Of a DNA stretch of 64,000 nt, positions 8,011 through 16,949 are shown in pieces. The stretch's first letter is position 1, and each line of letters begins with the position of its first letter. Source of the stretch: Streptomyces sp. Ag109_O5-10 (lineage in GTDB: Bacteria > Actinomycetota > Actinomycetes > Streptomycetales > Streptomycetaceae); NCBI RefSeq assembly GCF_900105755.1, contig NZ_FNTQ01000001.1, forward strand, positions 62,001 to 126,000, given 5' to 3'. The notes beneath the pieces were generated by a model. It did no database searches. It was not told the origin of the DNA and saw nothing but the letters and a program-made list of their open reading frames with translations. A program made the translations under genes and the position numbers.

Positions 8011-9653
8011 CTACTGGGATAGCAGGACTCGTTTGCGTAGGAGGTCGAAGCCTGCGCGGCCGACCATCTGGCGTTTGAGCATCTTGATCCGGTTGACATG
8101 GCCTTCGACGGCTCCGGAGCTCCAGGGCAGGGTGAGTCCGGCGATCACGTCATCCCGGTCGCGGTCGATGCCAGCGGCGAGGGTGTGAAGACTGGGCAGG
8201 TCGTCCTGCCGGACAGCGTCGAGCCATTCAGGCAGGCGCTCGCCCCGACGCTCGGTGAGCATGACCGCGAAAGACCGGACGTGGCGGGTCAGAGCGTCGA
8301 GTTCGGGGCAGTGAGTCCGGACAGTCTTGAGCTGGAGCTGCTCGGACTCGGTGAGGGTTTCCGGGTGCCGCAGGATCAATCCGGCGACGGCCCGAGGCGA
8401 GGGCAGCCGGGCTGTCACCGGTCTTGGTGAGGTGCGCTTATCGTGCAGGTAGGCTCGAACGCGCTGGTAGCTGCCCTAGTAACCGAGCGGCACGATCTCC
8501 TCCCACAGCTTCCACGCGTTGGTGCAGCCCTCGTTCCAGCGGTCATCCAAGTAGGGCTTGAAGTCGTCGAGGACGGAGGGCCGGCTCTGCCACTGCCCGG
8601 TGAACAGTGCCTCCGGGCTCGTGGCGTCGGCGAACTGCTTGACGGTGCGATACGTCATCCCGAGTTGCCGCTGGACCGAGCGTCGGCTGTGTCCTGCCTC
8701 CAGCAGGGAATGAATGGCGGCGTGCCGGGCCCGGGTCCGGTCGGCGAACCGGTGTCCTCGCAGCCAAGGCGGAGCGGCCGAGTCCGCGGCCGGGACGGCC
8801 TCAAGTTCGGGTTGAGGTGCTGCGGGCGCCAAGGCATGGAGGCAGCCGCTGTGCTGGGAGACGCTTCGCTCGGCGGCCTCGCTCAGGTTGTGCCAGAGCT
8901 GCCACCGGTCCGCGACCTGGACAGCCTGTGGGGCTCCGGCTGCAGCGCCCTCGGCGAAGAACGGAGCGCGGTCCCGGCAGACGACCTCGACGCCGGGCCG
9001 CTGGGCCGCTGGGCGAGCCAGGCAGCCAGACTCGTTGCCTCCCTGTCTGGAAGCAGATCGATCGGGCGGCGGGTTTCGACGTCCACGAGGACGCTGCCGT
9101 AGTGGCGGCCCTTGCGGGTGGCGTACTCATCGACACCGACCACACGCGGCGCGGGCACTTCCGGCTCGGGCAGCGCGCCGACCAGGCGCAAGACGGTGCT
9201 CCGGCTCACGGACGCGCCGAGGACGGTAGCCAGCCGGGCGCCGGCGCGACCGGCCAGGGCGAGTCCAACTGCGGCCAGAGTCGAGCGCAGCCGCTCGGTA
9301 CGCTGGCCATGCCTGCGTGTCAGGCCGGGTATCTGCTCCACGAAGGTCAGGCGCGGACACACGGTGTTCCGGCACCGGAACCGCCGAACCCGGAGGTGGA
9401 CTACGACTCTTCGTCCGGCACTCGGTACATCGGCGGGAAACCGCAGGTAAGAGCTGTGCACCCGGGCCGACCAGGCTCCGCATCCCGGGCAGGCGGCGCC
9501 AGCCGCGGTGCATTGCGCGTCAACGCGCACTATCTCGATATTCACGTCCACCGACAGCACCGCGACGTCCGCGACCGACGGGAACAACAGCTCCTCCAGC
9601 CGGAGCACAACCTCTTTCACGGCCGGGACTTTCGACCCAACCGCGCCTACCAC
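8011..9653 (-). pseudogene. ISL3-family transposase, inactivated by a duplication and an amber codon
   Basis: Read from 9653, the frame encodes the ISL3 N-terminal zinc ribbon (CPGCG then [11 protein letters not shown]), a linker and the first DDE segment ([16 protein letters not shown]). An 8-bp tandem duplication (GGCCGCTG at 8996-9003 and 9004-9011) then shifts the frame. Removing one copy restores the expected [14 protein letters not shown]. The frame continues to 8476-8478, where a TAG replaces a CAG (context LGY-stop-GSYQR), then reads on to LLRKRVLLSQ at 8011. Terminal inverted repeats were not confidently found. Confidence 0.88.
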
Positions 9654-9805
9654 AGCTCATTTTCGGGCGACTTCGGGAGCCACCTTTGGACGCTCAGCCG
9701 TCACTCCCAGTGTCCGCAGCACAGAAGTTGAGTCAGAACCGAAACTCGGTTCTGGCACAGATCTTGGAGAGCGATCGCGGAGAGTTGCGGTGGCGTTCGA
9801 TTCGC

Positions 9806-10261
9806 TCAGAGCGCGATCGGCCGGTATTTCAGAGCCTCGTCGACAGTCTGCTCCGCAGACGGGTCCTGAAGGATGCCCGAGGGATGGAAGACCAGGTCAC
9901 TCACCCGGGGATGCGACACGTTCGCTTCCAGGAGCCGCAGATAGTAGCCGCTCTCCGCAGAGGCAGTCAGGAGTCTGCGAACGATCTCAACGAGCTCGTC
10001 CCGGGTGATGTCCGCAACCACGGGGCGAGCCGGCCGGGCCGCCTCCCTCGCGAACTCCTCCAGGCTCCTGCTTCCGTCGTACTCAGCGAAGTCGAGTGCC
10101 ACGTAGTCGTGACCGGTCATCGCGTTGAACGCCTCGATGGCCTCGCCCGCCGCCTCTGGGCGGGCGACCAGCAGCTCAGCGATCTGCTCAACCTCCGCGC
10201 ACAGCTCGTCCAGCCGCTGCTGGCTCACGGGCGGGGGCAACAGCTCCGGTCTCAGGTCCAC
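9806..10261 (-). CDS. Uncharacterised protein between two ISL3 remnants
   Basis: This 151-residue acidic protein starts at a GTG (10261). Notable segments are an N-terminal helix RLDELCAEVEQIAELL, FNAMTGHDYVALDFAEYDG, RDELVEIVRRLL and YYLRLLEANVSHPRVSDL. There is no signal peptide or membrane segment. I do not recognise the family with certainty; its size and acidity would fit an immunity-type protein, but this is only a guess. It is flanked by a decayed ISL3 transposase and a second ISL3 fragment. Confidence 0.65.
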   Translation of the reverse strand: MDLRPELLPPPVSQQRLDELCAEVEQIAELLVARPEAAGEAIEAFNAMTGHDYVALDFAEYDGSRSLEEFAREAARPARPVVADITRDELVEIVRRLLTASAESGYYLRLLEANVSHPRVSDLVFHPSGILQDPSAEQTVDEALKYRPIAL

Positions 10262-10357
10262 GGCCGCATTATGTCCGTCGGTGCCGACACGTCCCAGCCA
10301 AGCTCTCTGGGTGCGGTCAGTCCTCGGCCTTGGCGCAGGGTTCGGAGGCTTGGAGTG

Positions 10358-10533
10358 CTACTGGAGCAGGATCACCTTGCGGAGTAGTTCGAATCCGGCT
10401 CGGCCGTAGAGCTGCCGCTTGATCTTCTTGAGGCGGTTGACGGCACCCTCGATGTTGCCGGAGCTCCCGCTGAGAGTGAGCCCGGCTGTCACAGCGTCGA
10501 GGTCTCGGAGCAGGTGGAGAGCGAAGCCGGTGG
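10358..10533 (-). pseudogene. ISL3-type transposase C-terminal remnant
   Basis: The minus strand encodes a C-terminus including LTLSGSSGNIEGAVNRLK and GRAGFELLRKVILLQ, ending at a TAG at 10358-10360. It is clearly related to the end of the ISL3 pseudogene at 8011-8200 but belongs to a different copy. An in-frame TGA lies just upstream near 10540, and the rest of the transposase is missing. Confidence 0.75.
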
Positions 10534-11077
10534 AGGGGTGTCAGACCCCCGACCACGCCCCAGGACGCGCGGTGACCTGCGTGAGCCCGGTGTGATCGTC
10601 CGGGCTCGCGCAAGAGATGACGCAGGAGTAGGCGCAGGAGTAGGCGCAGGAGATGTCGCGCCGGGCCGGCGGTGCCTCTGTGGACCTCTCCTGGCTGCCG
10701 CAGAAGAGGTCTCGCCGGGCTTGACAGGCTTGCCCGGCGGGTTGAGCTACGAGAGCGGACCAGGCTTGCCGGGAGTGCTGCAACCCTCGGTGCACCCCTC
10801 GGTCCAAGGGTGGGGCCAACCCTCCAGCCCACCATGAGAAGTGCAGGTTGCCGGGTGCACTGGCCGGAGGACGGCGGGGAGTAGCGGGCGCGGGCATTGG
10901 TTCGGATTGCGATGTGCGCTGGTCGGTTGATCGCAACGCGGTACGACGGTGTGTTCGGGGTGCCGCAGCGAACGGATGTGGCTAGATCACCAGGCGGTCC
11001 CCTGAATGCGGGGCCGGTACATCGACCGAAGTCCGTGGCGCGCTGTGATGCCGTGCCCCTGTCGAGGAGTCCCCTTC
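10534..11077. other. Region without a recognisable gene
   Basis: No frame shows convincing codon usage plus homology. The stretch contains a 12-nt tandem repeat at 10621-10652. The frames crossing it are low-complexity shadows. The last 70 bases probably hold the promoter and ribosome binding site of the secreted protein gene. Confidence 0.5.
10621..10652. repeat. Short 12-bp tandem repeat
   Basis: CGCAGGAGTAGG occurs at 10621-10632 and 10633-10644, followed by a partial third copy (CGCAGGAG, 10645-10652). Confidence 0.85.
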
Positions 11078-12313
11078 ATGAGATCGATCCCGAGGGCTGC
11101 GGTGTCCGGACGGCGCGGTGGCACAACCGGCGGCGGGCGGCCGGGGCGCGTGACCCACCGCGGCGCTGTCCTGCTCGCCACTGCCGTGCTTCCGGCCGCG
11201 GCGCTGGTGCTGCCCACGGCGACGCCCGCCGCGGCGGCGCCCGTCACCACCACCTTCAACGCCGGCGCCGACCAGTCCTTCACCGTCCCTGCCGGTATCA
11301 TCCAACTGTCCGTCACTGCCACCGGTGCCGCAGGCCAGAACGGACCCAGCGGCGGCGCGGGCGGAAGCGGCGCCACCGTCAGCGGCACCCTCAACGTGAC
11401 GCCCAACAGCACCCTGTACGTCAACGTCGGCACTGGGGGCGGCATCAGCAACGGTCCGGTCCCGTTCATTCCAGGCGGTGCCGGCGGCGGTTCGAGTGAC
11501 ATCCGCACGTGCAGTTCGGCCAACGCCGGCTGTGTCCTGACCGGCGTCCCCGGCACCGACCCACGCCTCATCGTCGGCGGGGGCGGCGGAGGAGGAGGTG
11601 CCGGAGTCGCTACGATCCCTGTCCTCGAGGCCACCGGCGGAGCAGCCGGAGACACCGGACAGCCCGGCGGCGAGCGACCGGACGGCGGCCAGGGCGGTGG
11701 TGGCGGGACCCAAACAGCCGGCGGCGCCGGGGGAGCCCTCTGCCCCGACAGCTCCGGTACAGCCGGTACCACAGGCCAGGCCGGTGCCGGCGGCCGGGCC
11801 GGCGGCACCATCGGCGGTGGTGGCGGTGGAGGCGGCTGGTTCGGCGGGGGCGGAGGAGGAGGCTGCAACTTTCTCGCCGGGGACGGCACCAGAGGCCCCG
11901 GCGGTGGCGGTGGCGGGTCGAACCTCGTCCCGGCGGGCGGTACCTCCGGACCTGCGTCGGGGGCGGCGCAGGTGACCATCACCTACACCCCGGGCAAGCC
12001 GGTCACCACCCTCCTGACCGCGATCCCGCAACGCACCCTGATCGGCCTGCCGGTCGTGCTCAGGGACCAGGTCTGCCCTGGTGCCGGCTCCACGACCAGA
12101 CCCACCGGCACCGTGACGTTCACCGACACCACCACCCACACCGCCCTGGGCACACACCGCCTGCTGCCCACCCTCGGACACTGCGCCGCCGCAGGCCTCA
12201 TCACCACCTTCCGCACCAGAGGCACCCACACCATCACCGCCGTCTACAGCGGCGACACGGTCTACCAGGGCAATAGCGACAACCCCGAAACCCGCCCGGT
12301 GACAGTGCTGTGA
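11078..12313 (+). CDS. Secreted glycine-rich protein with C-terminal Ig-like domain
   Basis: This 411-residue protein has a long Arg-rich signal peptide (hydrophobic AVLLATAVLPAAALVL, cleavage near AAAAP). A glycine-rich passage of about 200 residues follows, with runs of six to eight Gly, interleaved with strands such as LSVTATGAAGQNG and LYVNVGTGGG. The last roughly 100 residues form an Ig-like fold (PTGTVTFTDTT, HTITAVYSGD). Scattered Cys pairs suggest disulfides. ATG 11078 follows GAGGAG. The protein probably acts at the cell surface. A hairpin terminator follows at 12341. Confidence 0.85.
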   Translation: MRSIPRAAVSGRRGGTTGGGRPGRVTHRGAVLLATAVLPAAALVLPTATPAAAAPVTTTFNAGADQSFTVPAGIIQLSVTATGAAGQNGPSGGAGGSGATVSGTLNVTPNSTLYVNVGTGGGISNGPVPFIPGGAGGGSSDIRTCSSANAGCVLTGVPGTDPRLIVGGGGGGGGAGVATIPVLEATGGAAGDTGQPGGERPDGGQGGGGGTQTAGGAGGALCPDSSGTAGTTGQAGAGGRAGGTIGGGGGGGGWFGGGGGGGCNFLAGDGTRGPGGGGGGSNLVPAGGTSGPASGAAQVTITYTPGKPVTTLLTAIPQRTLIGLPVVLRDQVCPGAGSTTRPTGTVTFTDTTTHTALGTHRLLPTLGHCAAAGLITTFRTRGTHTITAVYSGDTVYQGNSDNPETRPVTVL

Positions 12314-12340
12314 CCAGCCGGTAGACGCACCCACAGTGGC

Positions 12341-12363
12341 CCCCGCCGAGCAATCCGGCGGGG
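12341..12363. terminator. Hairpin terminator candidate
   Basis: CCCCGCCG and CGGCGGGG pair across a 7-nt loop 28 bases after the stop of the secreted protein gene. There is no U-tract, as is common in actinobacteria. Confidence 0.6.
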
Positions 12364-12680
12364 ACCGCATTCACAGGTCCATCGCGGCGTCAGCCTGCTG
12401 GTCTCGAGAGCCGACGCGCCGCAAATGCGGCCCGGGACCTTTGAGAAGATCCCGTATTCCCAGCCGGGCGGGCGACTGAGAAGGCCCGCCCACGCTTCGC
12501 ATTCCGTCACTTCGAATGCCGCATTTCGTCGGCGCCCCGATGCCCCTGCCGGAACTCCGCCCTGACATCTCGCAGCGCCAGGCAAAGCCGCTCCGGGACG
12601 GATCGAACATCCGTGTCATAGTGGCCGATATCCTGCGGCTTGGGCGGCCGGAAGGCGTCACCCAGAACAGGAACGCCACC

Positions 12681-13122
12681 ATGACCACTCCCCCGCCCCC
12701 GATCTCGGAGCCTGACTCCGCGCTGGTCTGCCCCGGCGACCGGGTCGGCCTGTGCGCCGGATGCCAGCGCAGGACGCACAGATACGGAAGTGGCGGCTCC
12801 CCGCTGTACCAGTGGTGCACGCGACCGGTGCAGGAACGGTGGGGTGCCGCACGCGGAATCGGCTGCGCGACCGCGTCGACCGCAGCCTTCGCAGGCTGCA
12901 TGGCGACCAGAGATCGTCGCCCGACTGCAGAAGACAGCCTCCTCGACCGACGGGTCATCGGTCATCGCCAACGTTCTCGTAGCGGCGGCGCTCGCAGTCT
13001 TGTGGATCGTCCTTGGGCAATGGAGTGCGAGCGACGGCCAAGAGGACCTCGGCAAACTGCTGGACGCTGCATTCGCCGCCTTCTCGACCCCGGCACGCCA
13101 GCAGACGGACGCTCCGTTGTAA
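12681..13122 (+). pseudogene. Frameshifted small membrane protein gene (tentative)
   Basis: From ATG 12681 one frame has good G/C third-position usage and encodes a Pro-rich start and a Cys-containing segment (CAGCQRRTHRYGSGGSP, YQWC). From about 12905 coding character moves to the +1 frame: RPEIVARLQKTAS, then a hydrophobic helix (VIANVLVAAALAVLWIVLG) and a short tail ending at TAA 13122. The two halves look like one gene broken by a frameshift between about 12840 and 12905. The family is not recognised. Confidence 0.4.
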
Positions 13123-13463
13123 AGGCCGAGGCGGCGGCTTCCTCGGCGGTGTCGAAGCGGCCGAAAGGAGTGGGCGACCCGGCGGCGGTAATCGCGTCGT
13201 CGGAGTTCAGCCCCGGCCGCGAGCGCAGGGGGGTGTCGCTCCGACAGCGTCTCCGCGCACGGCATCCCAAGGCCACCGTCGAAGCCTAGGACAACGGTCC
13301 AGTCACCTCTCTCACCCGGGGCCTCGAAGGCACCCGCGACGTAGGACTCGTCCCAGTAGTCGTAACCCACCTCGGCACGGTGAGCGTCACCCGCCTCGAT
13401 CAGCTTGGCCGTCCCTTCCCCAGTGCCGCGCGGCTCCGCCTCCATCGCCCGCAGCCCATTCAC
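13095..13463 (-). pseudogene. Decayed gene fragments (tentative)
   Basis: The minus strand carries a protein-like stretch including VGYDYWDESYVAGAFEAPG and GDWTVVLGFDGGLG from 13463 to about 13210. It then continues in another frame with LNSDDAITAAGSPTPFG and RFDTAEEAAASAF. Both halves have coding-like composition and meet near 13205, which suggests a frameshifted gene. It overlaps the 3' end of the opposite-strand membrane gene. I do not recognise it. Confidence 0.35.
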
Positions 13464-13508
13464 CGCCTGGCCCGCTCCCTCAGTCCCGTCTGTTTCCTGC
13501 TGCGGCGG

Positions 13509-14147
13509 TCAACCGCCGTAGGAGATGCCGATCGCCAGCATCTGGTCGGCGTCTACCTCGGCGGGAACAGAGCACCCCAGCTCTTGCTGGACGGCTCGCG
13601 TGGCGTTGGCGAAGGCATCGGCACGTTCGCCGCTGGCGATGGCCTCCCGGTGCCCGGTGAGTTGTTCCAGCCGGGCGGGGCCTTTGCCGAAATCGTTGTT
13701 GGGGTAGAGCGGGTCGAAGGAGGAGAGGATGTCGCCGTCTTCGGCGTAGGCGATCCAAGACGATCCCGACTCGCTCTCCCGCAGGGACAGGGCGGCCGTG
13801 CCGCGGGAGACCCTGGCGAGGATCTCGTCGGCGGCCAGGTAGGTGCCCTCGGTCTCGACCGCGAAGGACCAGCCGGCGTGTGTGCCGGCGCGGAGCAGTG
13901 TCACGTCTCCCCCGAGGAGTCCTGCTTCGTGGAGGGCGTCAGGGTCCAGGTGGGGCAGGTCGTCAGCGGTGATGCCTTCTCCGAGCACCGTAATGGTCTC
14001 GGCTTCCGCCCGGCTCACTGCGACCGGCTGGACGAGGATGCCGGCTGCTCGGCTCAGGAGTTCGGCAGGGGACAAGTCCTTGGCGAAGATCGTGCTGTAC
14101 CCGAACTGGTACAGGCGCACGTTCGGGAAGGTCTCGGTTCTCATCAT
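13509..14147 (-). CDS. DUF6461-like protein
   Basis: This 212-residue soluble protein contains GWSFAVETEGTYLA and SSWIAYAEDGDILSSFDPLYP, features I associate with the DUF6461 family of actinobacterial proteins. Family function is unknown; copies are often found in accessory islands. There is no signal peptide. The gene lies downstream of the nuclease pseudogene on the same strand (77-nt gap), so the two may once have been co-transcribed. The family assignment is from memory. Confidence 0.72.
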   Translation of the reverse strand: MMRTETFPNVRLYQFGYSTIFAKDLSPAELLSRAAGILVQPVAVSRAEAETITVLGEGITADDLPHLDPDALHEAGLLGGDVTLLRAGTHAGWSFAVETEGTYLAADEILARVSRGTAALSLRESESGSSWIAYAEDGDILSSFDPLYPNNDFGKGPARLEQLTGHREAIASGERADAFANATRAVQQELGCSVPAEVDADQMLAIGISYGG

Positions 14148-14223
14148 GGCCTCGGCGAGGGGGTCGGTCAGCTGTCTGCCGGCTGCCCGGCCCCAAGGGC
14201 CGGGCAGCGGTGGTCAGTGGCGG

Positions 14224-15325
14224 TTACTTCTTGTTCCCGGCGTCGACCCAGTATGCGTCTCCGCCAATGAGGCGCCACTGTTTGGTCTTGCGTCCGAGTT
14301 CGCCGCCGACGCCCTCGTTCTGGTCCTTCGGCATGCTGGCGCGGGCGCACAGCGCGTTCGCAGGGGGGCATCTTGCCCTGGTTGAGGCCGGGCCAGGTCA
14401 ACGAGAGGTACTGCTTGCCGTCGATGGTCATGGAGACGACCGAGTACTGCTGGCGTACCGTGCCCGAAGTGACCCCTTGCTGGGCGCCGCTCTCCTTGGA
14501 CTTGGCGAACGGGAACCCGTCGCACTGGACGGGCCTGGGCGTGCTCTCGTTGGCCGTGAAGGTGCTGTCGCAGACCTTGTCACGGTTCTTACGGGCGACT
14601 GTTTCGTTCGCCTCCCGGTGCAGAGGCTGCCCCTTGCCCTCCCAGCCAGGGTGGCTGTTGATGCTGGCCTGGGCCATGCCGATGAACTGAAGTGCCTCGC
14701 TCTACTTGGTGGGGATTTCCAGGGTCGGCGTGAAGGAGGGGACCACGCAGCCGGGGAGGGCACCGACCTCATTGCCACAGCGCACTTCCCAGCCCGCGCT
14801 CTGGTTCACGCCCCAGGTATAGGTGGCTTTCGTGTTGGCGTACGTCGTTGTCAGCGTGTATGCGAGCATCAGGCTGTCGTGCAGCGTGTTCTTGGTCCAG
14901 TTCCGCTGCCAGGTGCCCTCTTTCTCCGAGAGCAGAGAGACGGGTGCCGGGCCTGCCCAGGGGCCCGGGCCCCGCTGGCACGCGGAAACACATTCGGCCT
15001 TGACCGCAACGTTGAAGCTGCTGATCAGAGCTCCCGAGACACCCTGCACACGCGGGAAGAAGTCTTCCCTGAAGCTGACGTCGGTGTTCTGGTGTCGACC
15101 TGCTGCTTGAGTCAGAAAGGCCTCACCGATGAGTTCCCCGCTTTCTGTGTCGATCAGCTTCATATCGACAACCTGGCCCTCGCAGATGGATGTCCGGGTC
15201 ACATGCACCACCCCCAGCTGCTGATCGTCGCACCAGGCGATCCCGCCGCCCGCTGCCGCCGCCCTCGCGACGCCCTTGGGCACCTGTGACGGGGCGGCAC
15301 ACGTCCCAGGCCAACGCGTACAGTT
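14224..15325 (-). pseudogene. NucA/NucB-type secreted deoxyribonuclease, truncated with two lesions
   Basis: The frame from about 15325 encodes a beta-rich Cys-containing region (ICEGQVVDMKLIDTESGEL and a WGVNQSAGWEVRCG end). An in-frame TAG at 14702-14704 interrupts it. Downstream the same frame encodes the DNase_NucA_NucB signature CDGFPFAKSKESGAQ. A run of six C (G6 at 14363-14368) then causes a frameshift: removing one base restores ANALCARASMPKDQNEG and an end of DAYWVDAGNKK at a TAA (14224-14226). No signal peptide remains, so the 5' part is missing. Confidence 0.82.
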
Positions 15326-15331
15326 CGCGGC

Positions 15332-15778
15332 GTGTACTTTCCGGGCTGGCGGAGCTTCTGGTGGCGTTACATCGCCGGGCCAGGCGCAGTAGTGGTCTTC
15401 GTGGCCCTGATTGCCCTGATGATTCCGGCCCTGTCTGCGCACGACGGTCACGGGCAACGTGGTCGCTGGACGGCGACCAACATCCCGTGCAGCCGCAGCG
15501 GATGCGGCGAGGTCGGCACCTTCCTGTCTGCCGACGGCAGCGACAGGCGTACGCGGATCAGCATGTTCGGAAGCCCGGACCTTGCGATCGGTCAAGCCGT
15601 TCCCGCCGTCGACACGGGTGGTGACGAGGTATACCCGCCGGGCGGGGGCGATGCCTGGTGGCACGATCTCATCGGGGTGATCGCTGCTGGGCTGGCCAGC
15701 ATCGCCTGGCTGTGGGCGTTTCCCGTCCGAGTCCTGCGGCAACGCCGCCGGAACCACCCGGACGCCGTGGTCTCCTGA
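15332..15778 (+). CDS. Small membrane protein with two transmembrane helices
   Basis: This 148-residue protein starts at GTG 15332. A transmembrane helix at about residues 17-34 (AVVVFVALIALMIPAL) leads to an external domain with two Cys (CSRSGCGEVGTF), and a second helix (LIGVIAAGLASIAWLWAF) precedes an Arg-rich cytoplasmic tail. The topology resembles many small actinobacterial membrane proteins of unknown function. It begins immediately beside the truncated end of the divergent nuclease pseudogene. No strong ribosome binding site is seen. Confidence 0.65.
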   Translation: MYFPGWRSFWWRYIAGPGAVVVFVALIALMIPALSAHDGHGQRGRWTATNIPCSRSGCGEVGTFLSADGSDRRTRISMFGSPDLAIGQAVPAVDTGGDEVYPPGGGDAWWHDLIGVIAAGLASIAWLWAFPVRVLRQRRRNHPDAVVS

Positions 15779-16037
15779 CGCAGCCAGACATCTCGGCAGC
15801 CCATGTCAGGCCTGGCTGTCGGGCGCGTGTGCAGCTCGGTCGGGCCGTTGCTGCACGTGAGGTTGCGGGGCATCGGAGGGCTGCGGCGAGACACCGAGAC
15901 GGAATACCGCGCAGCCCCCTGTAAAAGGAGAGCCTGGTGCGGCGATTCGATGTCTTACGCTCAAGTCTGGCGGGGCTGCGAGCAGCGGCGGGCTCCGTTC
16001 TCTGCCGGCCCGCTGTTACGTCGAAGGGCGACGCCAG

Positions 16038-16406
16038 ATGACGCTTCCTCCTCGCCTGCACGTGGTCAATGAGGGGCTGGCGTTCCTTCTGGAGATCGCA
16101 GCCCTCGCCGTCTTGGCCTGGTGGGGGTGGCAGAGCGTGGAGAGCAGGGCACTCGGTTTCCTTGTTGCCGTCGCCGCTCCGGCCGCCGCAACCGTCCTGT
16201 GGGGCATGTTCGCCGCCCCGAAGGCTCGAATACCCGTACCGCTGCCTGCAGTTCTCGCTGTCAAGGCACTCGTTTTCGGCGCGGCATCGGCCGCGTTGTA
16301 TGCCATGGACCACGCCGCTTGGGCCACCCCTTTCGCGGTCCTGGCCGTGGCCAACACAACCCTTGCGACCCTGGACCGCCAAGCCGCAATGCACCGGGGC
16401 GCCTGA
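16038..16406 (+). CDS. YrdB/DUF2568 family membrane protein
   Basis: This 122-residue protein is mostly hydrophobic with four predicted helices (LAFLLEIAALAVLAWWGW, LGFLVAVAAPAAATVLWG, AVLAVKALVFGAASAALY, PFAVLAVANTTL). The pattern NEGLAFLLEIAAL with LWGMFAAPKA is typical of DUF2568/YrdB proteins. Function is unknown. ATG 16038 is the only sensible start. It stands alone between two gene-poor stretches. Confidence 0.8.
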   Translation: MTLPPRLHVVNEGLAFLLEIAALAVLAWWGWQSVESRALGFLVAVAAPAAATVLWGMFAAPKARIPVPLPAVLAVKALVFGAASAALYAMDHAAWATPFAVLAVANTTLATLDRQAAMHRGA

Positions 16407-16949
16407 CCTATTGCGGCTTTGCCCCATCAACGGCCGGGGAGTTGCCACCGTGCTCTACAGGCGGGTTGGCGGCCCGGCCGGGTGTCGCGATGGCAGTGTG
16501 CTCCCCCGCCGACGCGGCGCCGTCCGACGTACGGTGACCCGCAGGTCTGGCCGCGGTGGAACGTGGCCGGACGGCTCCGCTTTGTTCGCACGCGTCTTCG
16601 CTACGGAGAGCCCAGCCGGCGTCCGCGGTCCGACTCGGAGGACGGCAGCGGACGGCCCTGCCCCGGATCGGCAGCGGACCGCCCTGCCCCCGATCATCCG
16701 AATGACGACCCTCCCGGCCGGAGCGGATCCTCCGGGCCTCTGGGGCGCGGTCTGCCGTGCCGCCGCAGGGGTAGCGGATTCGCTGCGCGGGTGGGCCAGC
16801 ACAGCCCTGGCTGACGACAAAGGAACAACGCGCGGGCGGCACACCTTCGGGTGATCACCGCTGGCGTCGCGGCAGCGGTCCGTTCCTCGCCGCCGAGCTT
16901 TCCTGATGATCACCTGGAGAGCAGCTTCTCACGGAAGGACGACACCACC
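16407..16949. other. Gene-poor region with a 26-bp tandem repeat
   Basis: No convincing gene is present. The only structure noted is the tandem repeat at 16643-16694. The last bases hold the ribosome binding site (GGAAGG at 16933-16938) of the EF-hand gene. Confidence 0.5.
16643..16694. repeat. 26-bp tandem repeat
   Basis: Two adjacent 26-nt units (16643-16668 and 16669-16694), each starting CGGCAGCGGAC, differ at two positions. Confidence 0.85.

Noticed and set aside
8011..9800. Terminal inverted repeats of the ISL3 element
   Set aside because: Weak similarity between sequences near 7996 and 9690 was too poor to claim ends.
10982..12370. A 462-codon antisense frame opposite the secreted glycine-rich gene
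   Set aside because: It mirrors glycine codons as Ala/Pro-rich sequence; the plus strand has a signal peptide, ribosome binding site and terminator.
16408..16842. Long open frames on both strands in the gap before the EF-hand gene
   Set aside because: Arg/Pro-rich translations with no motifs; high GC makes long random frames common. No ribosome binding site supports them.
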